A DNA stretch of 64,000 nucleotides from Tigriopus japonicus (Eukaryota; Arthropoda; Copepoda; Harpacticoida; Harpacticidae), in contig CM021316.1 of the NCBI GenBank assembly GCA_010645155.1, positions 534,841 to 598,840 of the forward strand, written 5' to 3'. The notes beneath the pieces were generated by a model. That model worked only from the letters and a program-made list of their open reading frames with translations, was not told the DNA's origin and searched no databases. The first letter of the stretch is position 1. Every line of letters begins with the position of its first letter. The position numbers and the translations under genes are program-made. This document shows positions 23,801-35,800 of the stretch, in pieces.

Positions 23801-26800
23801 ACTCTCGTCCTCTCCTCATCACATAGCCGTGGATGCCCAAGGCTTTACCATCATTGGCGTCTACTATCAGCCAACCACGGACTATGACGACCTCGTCTCG
23901 GACCTCACATCCATCCTCAAGAAGGTGAAGAATCCGGAGAAAGTCATCATTGGTGGTGATTTTAACATCCGTCCCGACTCGAGTGAATTCTCCGAACTCG
24001 CCAAGATTCTGAGTCAATGGAGAATCACTCTGCGCTCCGACCCGGGAGTCCCAACACACACCTACTCCCGGGGCGCCTCCGTTCTTGACCACATCTTCAT
24101 ATCAGAAAATCTTCCATCTCCGGCCAGTTATGTTCATCAACTGGCCGTTTCTGATCACCTCCCCATTTCAGTCACCTTCAAAATGCCCAGAAACTTCCAT
24201 CATCTGGGCGTGACTCGAAAGGGGAGGTGCGTGGTCAATGTGAAGGAGTGCGCGGCTCAACTTGAGGCCCTGCAGTTATCCATCGACACCCGGAAGGACT
24301 ACAATCCAACTGCAGTGGCCCAAGGTATTTCGCAAGCATTCCAAGGGTCCTCTTCAGTTCAGGCGAGGAGAAGAGGACCCAAGACCCCTTGGTTCAACTC
24401 ATACCATCGAGAACTGAGGGGTCAAATGCTCCAAAAATTGCGAAATGCCAAGACGAGCCAAACACCAGAGACTTGGGAGCAATACGCGATTTCAAGAATG
24501 GCGTACCACAAGTCTCTGAGGAGCGCCGAGTCGGCCCACCAAAGATTGGAAGTGGAGAACCTGCTCTCTTCATCGGCTTCGTCCAGAATGGCGGGCTTGT
24601 ACAAACGTGCAAGAAAGCCCGCCGCCAACTCGGAAATTCCGGTGAGCAAATTCCTCCTCCACTGCCAAGAACTGTTTTCATCGTCATCCGAAACAGTGGT
24701 GGAGGAGGTCCAGGGCTGCTTGGAAGAACATCATCCCCTTTTGCAGCCCTTCACGGAATCCGAGATGGATGAGGCCTTCAAGAAGATGACGAGCAAGGCC
24801 CCATCGACATCAGGGGTTTCTCCCTTCCAACTTGCACTTCTCCGGACCCAAATCCAACCACTCCTTCAAGATCTCTTCAGCCACGCCCTCCAAACATCTA
24901 TCTTCCCACCAGACTGGATGGAGTCAGCAATCATCTTCATCCATAAGAAGGGGCCCAAAGACATTCCAGACAACCATCGGACCATTGCCTTGGAAAACCC
25001 CTTCTTGAAGATGATGTCCACCCTGCTAGCTGCCCGTTTCTCCGGATTGGCCGAGGAAAGGAATCTCCTTCCCGAGTTCCAATTCGGATTCCGGAGAAGC
25101 CGCTCAACCACCTCGGCAGCCACTCTCCTCTACGAAATTGTGCAATCAAACATCAGCACTAAGAGGAGAGTATATGGATGCTTTGTGGATTTTTCCAAAG
25201 CATTCGACAGGGTGGACCGAACGCGGTTTTTCTCCAAACTCCAACTATGGGGAATTCCGCGTTCCATCTGTGTCCTGCTTGCGGACATCTACGCGGGACT
25301 CAGATGCTCCATTCGATCTGGTGAGGACCTATCCCCCTGCTACTTCACATCTATCGGCCTTCCGCAGGGGGATCCACTATCGCCAATCCTTTTCAACCTC
25401 TATGTATCCGACCTGCCCGAAGCCCTTTCTCACCAAGGCCCCATCATCAACAACAATAGAATACAATATCTACAATATGCAGACGACCTGGTTCTCTTGG
25501 CTGATTCAGCCGTGGAATTGCAAAATGCCATCAATGCTCTCCACGGTTATTGCCAAGAGAACGGCCTTCAAGTCAACATCATCAAGACAAAGGCCATGGT
25601 TTTCCATAAAGGTCGTCTGCCTCCCACCTCCTTCCACATCAATAATAGTCCGATTGAAATCGTCAAGTTTTTTAACTATGTCGGTTTCACCTTCACCACC
25701 CAACTCTCCTTCACCAAACACCTCAACATCGCAATAACCAAGGCCAGGGCCAGGATCGGATACATATGCAATAAACTTCCTATCAAGAATCTTCCTCTGC
25801 CAATAGTTCTTCAACTCTTCCGGACCTACATCACCCCCATCTTCCTCTACGGCCTTCACCTCTGGCTTCCCAACTCCGCCCAATCCGCCCTCAAATCCGC
25901 CGATGCCACCTTCACCAAATTCCTCAAAAGATACCTCTGCGTGCCCCAATATGCCAATAATGCATGGACCCATTTCCTATGCGAAACCGAGCCCCTCACC
26001 ATCGGGCTGGCAAGGTTAGTGTCCAATAGTGTTAGGAACCTGACCTTTCCGGAGGTGATGTCTGGACATATGCTGTCCTTCCCGGTCAAGGACTTGACAA
26101 CACCTTATTGTCCTTGGCCTGACATCCCTTCGGAATATTGGCGGTCACGCACCTTCGTCCGGCTTCCTGCCCAACTCCATCAACGACGGGAACTGACGAA
26201 GGATCTGTTCAATCTGACCCACCCTATCTACTGCAATAACCAAGATTTTCATCATCTTCCTCTACCCAATTGTATTTGTACTGTCTGTCAATCTCCTCTT
26301 CATTTCTTTCATGTGCACTGAAACCATTCAAGTCAACTCACCTGTGATACCACAATATAATTTGTCTATTATAACGTTTTTTAACATTTGACATGTCACA
26401 ACCATTTATATGAGAACACATATATATATTTTTACAATATTTTACTTTATTTTATACAACCTGACATGACCTTGAGTCGCAATAAACATATTATTATTAA
26501 TTAATAATTGTTTGCACATCTAGGTTCCTGTGGTGGAGTTGGTGACAGTTTGTCGGTGATCAGTCCTCATTCTTCCTCTCAGAACGCATTTCCACCGGCA
26601 ATCTGCGGTGCTCTCACCGGTCAACATTGTAAGAGAACATTTTCGAACAAGAATTGGCGGAGGTTAAACACCTCACTTGTTACGTCTTCTGAACCTTTGA
26701 TCTCAACTTAAGTATTCGGAACGCTTCATGAACCATGCCAACGGCCTTTCTGAATTTTGCAGTATACTTTGAGAGTGGACGAACGGGTACAACAGCGGGC

Positions 26801-29800
26801 CAAATCAACATTGTTCAAGGCTCGGGAGCTGCAGAACGCCGATACAATATCAAAGTTTCATACATTCCATGCAACAGTCGAGTTCGGTAATCAAACGAGA
26901 CTCTCACTGATTCAAATGTCGTCCATGATAAATTTCCGACCCCCCAGGGCTCCAAGTGGATGTACTCAATTCTTTACCGAGGATACAGGCACCATCATGT
27001 CATACAATTTCGCTGGTGGGCAGTTATTGGGCGATCAAATTTGCGGCAATTGCATTCGTCAAAATGATGGTAAACCCTTTTTCTAGTCGAATTTGTGACT
27101 TCCACTGAAATCAGACATTTCCCAATCTAGGTTTTTGCTCGGTTCAATATTCTGAAACGCCAATTACTTCCACAGATCCTTTTCAATTGGATATGATGAA
27201 ATTAGTTGTTACGGTAACACCAAAATTTTCCACTTTGTTTTGGCCTTATATTTGTCAGGTAAAGCTTTGAAACTATGCGCCCAGTTATGTCATCTACAGC
27301 TCAAAATGAATTGTGCTAGTTTTTAAGTTTGACTTTTGAGGAACAGCGTTAGAGCTTCTCCAGACTGCGAATTGCCATAGCATCGAATTGAGGTGTTGGA
27401 AAAAACACTTCGTGGTGAGGAAACGTGGGGGAGTGGTTAATGCAGCTTCTCTATTCGAGAGATTCCGGGCACAGACAACTTGAAATATAGTCAACTCTAT
27501 TCTGACGGCGCCAGATAACACCCTATTTTTGAGAAACCCTGACAACATTCTTGAAACTGATTGTTTTAAAAGTTAGCGTGCGCTAACCTATATCACAGAC
27601 CAAGCCCCAGACTATTCAGTTCTAGCTAAGTAGCACAAACAAGCTGCAGACTTCTCAGTTCTAGCTAAGCAGGCACACGACGGCGACAGTTGTTTGATCC
27701 GTGACGTCTAGATGACTCAGGCTGTATTTTCTGGATTGACTCTCAGAATCAAACTTCAAAAAGGTTATTTGCGTTACTCACAACATAGTGCACTCTGTGA
27801 GCTTCATCATGAAGCACTATATCTAAGAATAACTCTAGGTAATCCCTTCCAGAGGGTGCTTTGGGCGCCGTCAAAATTTAGCATTCTTTGATTAATCTAT
27901 TGATATATTTGGTTAATTTAAGCTTACATGTAACGAACAAATATCTTTCTTGAAATTTGGTTCTCACAATCAGTCCGAAAAATGCGGCCTGAGTCATTAG
28001 CAGTCACGAATCAAAGTACTGCCACCAGAACTGAAAGATAGAACTGAATAGCCTGGAGCTTGGTCTCGGATTCCGGGTTCGATTCTCCTCCCCGAACTTT
28101 CTCTAGGTAGCTTTAAAACGTTAGTCCATCCGCATAAAGAGCCATTTTTACGGCACTCGAATTTGCTTATTGGACTATTTGGACGATATGATGGCTGGCA
28201 TTGTTGGCCGGGCAAGGCTCACCCAACCGACCTTTGCAACCAAAATCCAAATAAGGAGGGTAAAAAACCGATGCGACATTGCGCATTGACCGCAGTATTC
28301 CCCGATACTGGGTGGTAGTTTTTTTCGCCATGCAATATCACATATCTATTTGAGCTTTTTTGGGGTTTGTTGCCGTTTTTTTCAACCGTAGTACAAGGAA
28401 TGTGATTGCCAGTGAAAATAAATCAAAAATAAAATAAATAAACATTTAAAATTTATACGAAATTTGGTCTACAAACTGATTAGGAATGGACTAGAGCTCT
28501 CAAGAATAGGGTGAAATCATGAGATGAAAAAAACTCACATATTGTTTCATCTTATCATAGTTCTCATTTTTTGACAAAAGTCGTCCGATTGGACAACTCC
28601 TTTAGTTGAAAAATGGCCATAATCAAATGTGATGGTGGTGAAATTTTGCATCTTGGGTCTGAACGCTTGCGCCCTCAAGAGTCTCATGATTTCTCTTTAT
28701 GAAGAAGTTTAACCAAAGGTTACAAAAACCGTCACTAGATGGAGGCAAAACAGGAGCAAACTTTCTTGTTTTCTGAGCAATCGTCAACTTAAACTTGTTG
28801 CCAAAATTGGAGCTTCCTCCTAAAAGTTGGTTTTTCGTTTTTTCTACATATTTCGAGCCTTTTATATCTCAGCTACGATATCATTGTATTAAAAAAAATC
28901 ATGATGAGGCCAAATCGAGGCCAAAAATTTAACAAAAGCACCCATAATCATTCTACCTCAAGATGGCGCTGATTGTCATTTTTTTTTTCTTTGATTGAAG
29001 CTCAACCTTGCTGCCTGAACAAGAGAAGGCACCCAAACAAAATGTTTTCACAACGTGCTGAATGCGACAGCGATCTAAGTGACAAGATAGCTGGTTTTCG
29101 TTAAAACCGTCCTAAGGCAGTGACGTCTAATTAAAATGTTGAATTGCCGCAAATAGACCAGGAGTGTTGCAATCTATGACCAAAAACTATTTACTTTGAA
29201 CGGAACCAAGTAGCAGTATGAGTACGATGGCTCGATTTTAGCATTTTAATTGTGAAAATTTCAGGATAATTGTTTCGAACGCAGCCATGTCACTATTCCG
29301 AGCAGGGTGATTCAAACGATAAGAGCTACCGTTCCCGCTATTCCCAATACGCCTGGCCAGCCAATGATGACACCAGCAGCACCACAACAAGAAATCAGTA
29401 AGAACTTAAGATATTGCTTCGGTAAAGGTCATTCAACAGGCGTAAATGCTCCAAATACACGGATACTAGTATGGACAATTATTTCTAGACGTTGGAAAAA
29501 TATGCAAACTTACTCTCCACCTCAAGGTAGCTATTATGTAATTGAAGAAAAACTGAAGCAAAGTTTGCTTAGAGTTCCTTTGATCGACGTTGAAGTGTTT
29601 GGATGGGGATGAATGAAGGCGAATAGGGAAGAATTTAAGGAAGCCAGAGGGGCCGCGCGTACTAATGCGTTCTTATAAGAGCCGAGTGTAAGTGCTTCCT
29701 CAGACGGCGTAGGTTCGACTCCTGTTGGGAGACGGATTGCGGCCGTCGGGAGAAATCCTTGTTTTCAGGGAATTGCATTCCTTGCAGCAATAGTAGACAT

Positions 29801-32800
29801 TCCTCAACCAAAAAAAAGAAAAACTTTCTCATTTGCATGCATGCTTCCCGTCTTGCTTCAGCCTGATCAAACGTTATCCCTAGGGGCGCCGATTTCTGGC
29901 AGATAAGATTCTATGCCCAAAGATATGTTTATTTGCTAATTGCTAGCTTTTGAAGTGGATTTGCCATTTTTCGTTTTGTTCGTCATGGGCAAACAATTAC
30001 AAAATCGTCTTTTCGGGGCAAAAAAAATCGCACAAAAATTGCACATGGCGGATGAAGGCAAATATTGTCTTTATTGGGCCAATAAATGCAAAAATTTTCA
30101 TTTTTGAAAATAAATGCAAAAATTGCCTTTTTTGCCCAAAAATGTAAAGTATCCAGAGAAGAAACGTAATTTAAGATAAGGCTTTGTCAGATAATTGGAA
30201 AAGTCATCTGAAAGCCATGTAAAGGATACTTGATTATTTAATATAGAAAACTATTTTCTCTTGCATGTTTATACAGTCCATTTTTTTGTTGGTAAAATAT
30301 GCCAATTTTCCAAATTTAGTGTCCAGACATTGTGCCATGTCGTTGGTACTATTTTGTATCTGTTTGCCATTTTGGACATTTTTGATTGGCATTTAATTTG
30401 CCATTTGGACGTGTGTATTTGGCATTTTATTATCCATTTTGGACGTGTTGATTTGCCTTTTTATTTGTCATTTTGGACGTATTGATTTGCCATTTTATTT
30501 GCCATTTTGGACGAGTTTATTTGCCATTCTATTTGCCATCTTTTGGGCCTTAAAGGGGTGTTCTATTTGCCAGAAATCTGTGCCCCTAGTTATGCTTGGG
30601 CTAATGAGAGATGCAAGCAAATTTCGACAAAGGGTTGTGTGATACGTGTCGAATTTTAGCGCCAGAGGGTAAAAAGTTCAATGTCGGCAGTAGGACACTC
30701 TGATAACAGAGTACGGTCATAAAGTGCGCCATCTAGTGGATTTCATGCGGCAACAGCTCGCAGTTCCCATGATACACATATATTTGAAGATTGCAATGGT
30801 CAATCATCAGTTTTTAACAAACTAAAGTGCCTCAAATGTTGACTGAGTCTTGTCAATGGACCTGTGGAGGTTTTTGGTTGAAATTATTGATACAAAATCT
30901 TTCAAATTGATGGAATCTGACTACTGAAAAGGTGATTCAAGCATGATCTATGGCAAAATTCATTCAAATTCACAATTCAGAAAAATACTTAAGTTCTATT
31001 TGGTTCCGCCATCAACATTCTAGGCACTTCAGTTTGTCCAAATTGATGATTTTTTGTAAAAAAGCTGTTGCAATACAGCTCCTTTTTTGTATCAAATTCA
31101 CAACTCACAAATTAATAAGGCATGAACATACTATCTTTCCATGAAAAGATAAATTGTTATGGTTCAAGAACTGGATATTCACAGACAAAGAAGCACTAAC
31201 GGTTAAGGCTGGTCTACACGTGAAACAAAACGGCAAATATTTGCTCAAATCCAAGACAAAATTAGCTTGATGGCAAATATTATTTTCTGTTTGTCAAATA
31301 TGTCTGACTTTGAACATGTTGAAAAATTATTTGTCCTTAGGCTAACTTTTTTTGGTCGACAATCGAAATACACATCGATGCATGCAGGGTGTCCAATCAC
31401 GAAACGATTATTGTTAAGTAAAAAGTTTCAAATTAATGGATTGAAGGACAAAACAATAATTCTCTGACTTTTTACATCAAGATCGCCAAAATTAAACGTC
31501 ATTTGTGACAGATTGCAAGGATCCACGGAAATGGACGACATCAAAAGTCATCGATAATCAGTTGGTAGTGTTATAGACTAGTCACGTCTCAAATGCGTCA
31601 ACTGACAGGTTCGGAGGAGTTTACAAGGTAGCAACGTTGCCAAGTAGCAGTTATGACTGCCAATGTTCACCAAAACCCAACTCAACAAGGCGCGCGGTAA
31701 ATAGGTCACAAGGTAAATAGGTCACGGTAAATAGGTCACAGTAAAAAGGTCACCGTAAAACGGTCACAGTAAAAAGGTCACAAGGTAAATAGGTCACGGT
31801 AAAAAGGTCACAAGGTAAATAGGTCACGGTTAAAAGGTCACAAGGTAAATAGGTCACAGTAAAAAGGTCACACGGTAAATAGGTCACGGTGAAAAGGTCA
31901 CAGTAAATATGTCACAATAAAAGAAGTCACAAGGTAAGGAATTCAAAAGCAGAAAAAGGTACAATAAAACATTAAATTGAAATGATATTCATAATTTGTT
32001 GTTGAGCACATGGACTGTATGCCATACAATCTATGTACAGATGCCAGTACAGTTTAATTTTTTAAATCTTCTCGTGTTTTGACGGAAAAACTTTTTTATA
32101 CAAATTTTGTACTTGAAAGGGTCCTTAGTTAGAAGTTGGAAGAAAATTGTACCGATACTTATTGAAAATTTAATGAATTATAAATACAACAAACTAAAAA
32201 AGTTACATTGGATCTAATTATGACATGAAATACCTTGCCCTTGTGTCAGCAATGTGTTTTTTTAGCTGGAGAAGTATTTCTTTTATTCCAGAATCTTTTG
32301 AGGCCAGTTTTGAGATATAAAGGCAATGCAAAACACTTACTTTTGTACTTTTATAAGAGCCACTCAGAAACACAATGTGTATGAAAGGGTATTGAGGTAT
32401 GAGGTAAATAATTGAAACATACTTTTTCAATTATTTATTACTTAACGGAACTTTATTAGTTTAAGGATTTGTCATGAATTTTTTTTGAAGTGCAAGTTGT
32501 ATGAAATACCCCAAAGGTATCATGACTCGATTATTATAATCCAAAGAAAGGGTGAAAAATGCCGCCATTTGGGCTGCCAATCAAGCAAGCCTCGTGAATT
32601 GCAAGAAAAGGACTTATCATTAATTCAAGCAATAATTAATGATGTTGGTTTGTTCAGTGGATTCGCAAGAATAAAATCTTATCTTGGCAATGACAATCAC
32701 GCCATGGTCAGGAAGGTGAGAATGGGTTTTAAATGAATCCTCAAGAACTTCAGTAATATTCAGAACCCTTTGAATTTGACCCCCACATTTGCTTTTGTAG

Positions 32801-35800
32801 TATTCTATGAAAAATGTTAATTGAATGTTACAAAAATCGCCTCTAGATGGAGCCAAAAACAAGGGCAAAGTCCCTTGATTTCAGATCTATCCTCAACTTC
32901 GATTTTTGGTGTTAACTTTTGAACAGTAATAACTTCAAATAACCTACAACCTATATTTTTGTTAGAGACACTTCTTATTATTTGATTTGCTGAATTATTT
33001 GTTGTTGTTTAGTGTCATACTGACGTTTCCTTAACGTCCAGTAAAGCCCACGATTGATAAATTGTCTCAACCTCAGTTAAAGTACGATGTTCAGCCCAAC
33101 AACATTATGTGTTTGTAATGATTACAAGAACTTTTCTCGTGTGACCTTTTTACCTTGTGACATTATACTGTGACCTATTTACCTTGTGACCTTTTTACCG
33201 TGACCTTTTTACCTTGTGACCTTTTTACCGTGACCTATTTACCTTGTGACCTTTTTACCGTGACCTATTTACCTTGTGACCTTTTTACCGTGACCGTTTT
33301 ACCTTGTGATCTTTTTACTGTGACCTATTTACCCCGTGACCTTTTTACTGTGACCTATTTACCTGTGACCGTTTTGCTTGTGACCTTTTTACCTACAATC
33401 CTCAACAAAACCAAATGCCAGTGGAGAGTATAGGTCTTAAAATGGTTGGGAGGGACAAGAAAACGACTGAAAATGACAGTGGATATTGTCAATGTCCATA
33501 GCGTGGCGTTATGAGTAAGACTTTCCATCCAAATTAAATGACACTGAAGGAAAGAAAAAAGTCTTGGACAGAAAGCAAGATTGAAAAAAAATGTCGTTGA
33601 AAAGAGACAATATGTGGCAGTATACAATTCAATTTCTAAATTACGGGACTCTGTTAAAGGTGACTGGTTTTCAAACAATATTTGGCAGTGCCAGTTTGAA
33701 ACAATTTGAAAAAATTGGCAAGACTTTGGCCAAAGGAAAAAATATTTGACAAACTGCACGTTCACGTGTGGAAGCAACAGAAAGGAAACATTTGGCAAAC
33801 ACCAAACATTTTTGGAATATTTGACAAATAATCTAGCCAAAATGTTTCATGTGTAGACCAGCCTTTACCACTTATTCCACTTGCAACACTGAATGTTGAC
33901 TTTAGGAAAACAAACTAGTTTCGAGCAAGTTTTCAAGGTGACCAAATTGTGATTTCCTTGTTGTAGTCATACATTAACAAGTCAAACACCTACAGGCTCT
34001 CCAAACTAACGATATTGTGAATCCTTGGAATATGGGCAATATCGAGCTCGGCTCCAGGCGTCAAGTGCGAGGGCTAAAGCCCTCGAACTTTTTTGTCACC
34101 CTGCAGCCGAGCTACCGAGCAAGGCAAGATGTCCTAACCCATCGATTTCTTGATTCCCATAATCCAAGGATTCACACAATTATGGAGCCTGATAAAGAAA
34201 AGCGGGGGACTTCATTGTTCGAAGTAGCCTGGATTCCTTGGGACTTGGAGGTGCTCTCACAGCACAAGTAAAACCTCTATGATTGCTACAACTGACCTCA
34301 AATCCTGGATTAGGACAGAGGCCATGAATGTTTTTGGAGCCACACACTATCAGATACATGTCATACATTCTCTGAGAACTGCACAGTCCCACAGAGGTCC
34401 CAGAGTGGAGATACCGGGGCAGGCCGGTCGTGAAATTTCATTGTCGACAGCAAGGGTCATTTATCAAATAAAATTAAAATGAGTCTAATATATGATGTTT
34501 TGAAATGTTGACATCAAATCAAAATACAATCTTCTATAATTTTCATCTTATGGCTGGTTATTTCAAGGCTTTGGAGTGGGATGAGAGCCATTGAAACTTA
34601 ATACTAATTTTCAACTTTTACACCAACGTTCTTGCACATTCTGCCTACAGATTTATCACCAATTGGGACACAATCATTACAGTATTACAAATGGTGACCT
34701 TTTTCAGTTACGTATGTCCCTTCCATGAGATGTGACACCATATTTGGAGGCCTTCCCGGAACTTCTGTCCCAAGTTCTTTGACTTGTGAGTTATCTCTTG
34801 TTTCTAGGATAAGATCAAAAAACGCAAAAATGGATTCAATATGGCATTTCATAATTTCATAGTTTTTTTTTTTGATAAAAAGATAGTTTTTTTCGTTATT
34901 CAAGTTTTGAAATCTTCGCGTGAGGATTAAGCCGAGATAAAGTAAATTTTATTATAACAATCATCATCATCAGTGTTGAGATTTGTGACATTTTTATGAG
35001 GTTTCCATGAATCTTATTTTTACTGTTATCTGATCCTATTTTGAAACCGACCGTTTGGGTGGTAAAATACTGTAATGAAGATTTCGTGGCAGTGAATCGG
35101 AAACAATGAATTATCTTATGCGACCAATACGTCTTTGGTAACCAGCAGAGTTGGGTCAATTACTTGAAAAATGTAATTAATCGCAATTACAATTACTTTG
35201 ACGAAAAATGTAATTAATTACAATTACAATTACATCATCCGAAAATGTAATTGACTTCAATTACAATTACATGTCAATTACATGTCAATTACAATCCTTC
35301 CGTATCTTTCACCCTTTTGACTTTTCAAAACGATGAAAAATAAACTGATCTGCCATTTTTTAATGGCGATGCACCAACTGGCAACTTATAATGCCTGAAA
35401 TGTTAATATGAAAGAGTGATTTACAAAAACCAAAAGTTTATGAACGGGCTTAAATATCAAAACTATTATGCCATGAACCACAAGGCATATTTTTCTTTTT
35501 CAGAAAACGCGAACTTTATACACATATATCAAGTATGACGATGTTTTAAAACTTTATTTTTCCATCTCATTTGTTTGCCCTTAGTTGTGAAAAGCCTTAC
35601 CTCCTGACACAAAAATCATGGTCAAAAGCTATTTTAGTTAAAAGTATTTAAACATCATAGCTTGGGTGTGTATTGTAACAAAAGCTACCTGTTGGTGGCA
35701 TCACATTGACTGCAAATTGATTTTTGCAAGTGAAAACTCGAAATATCAATTGATATTATGGTAAATTTGAAGAAGTTAGAGTTTTAAAAGTAATTGGTAA

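Noticed and set aside
23145..26089. Several overlapping frames opposite to or out of phase with the LINE ORF
   Set aside because: They are shadows of the GC-richer endonuclease-RT frame and have no motifs of their own.
33355..33840. 161-codon minus-strand frame
   Set aside because: It lies in the right part of the long MITE copy 2; copy 1 at 6.1-6.5 kb has the same text with different frame breaks.
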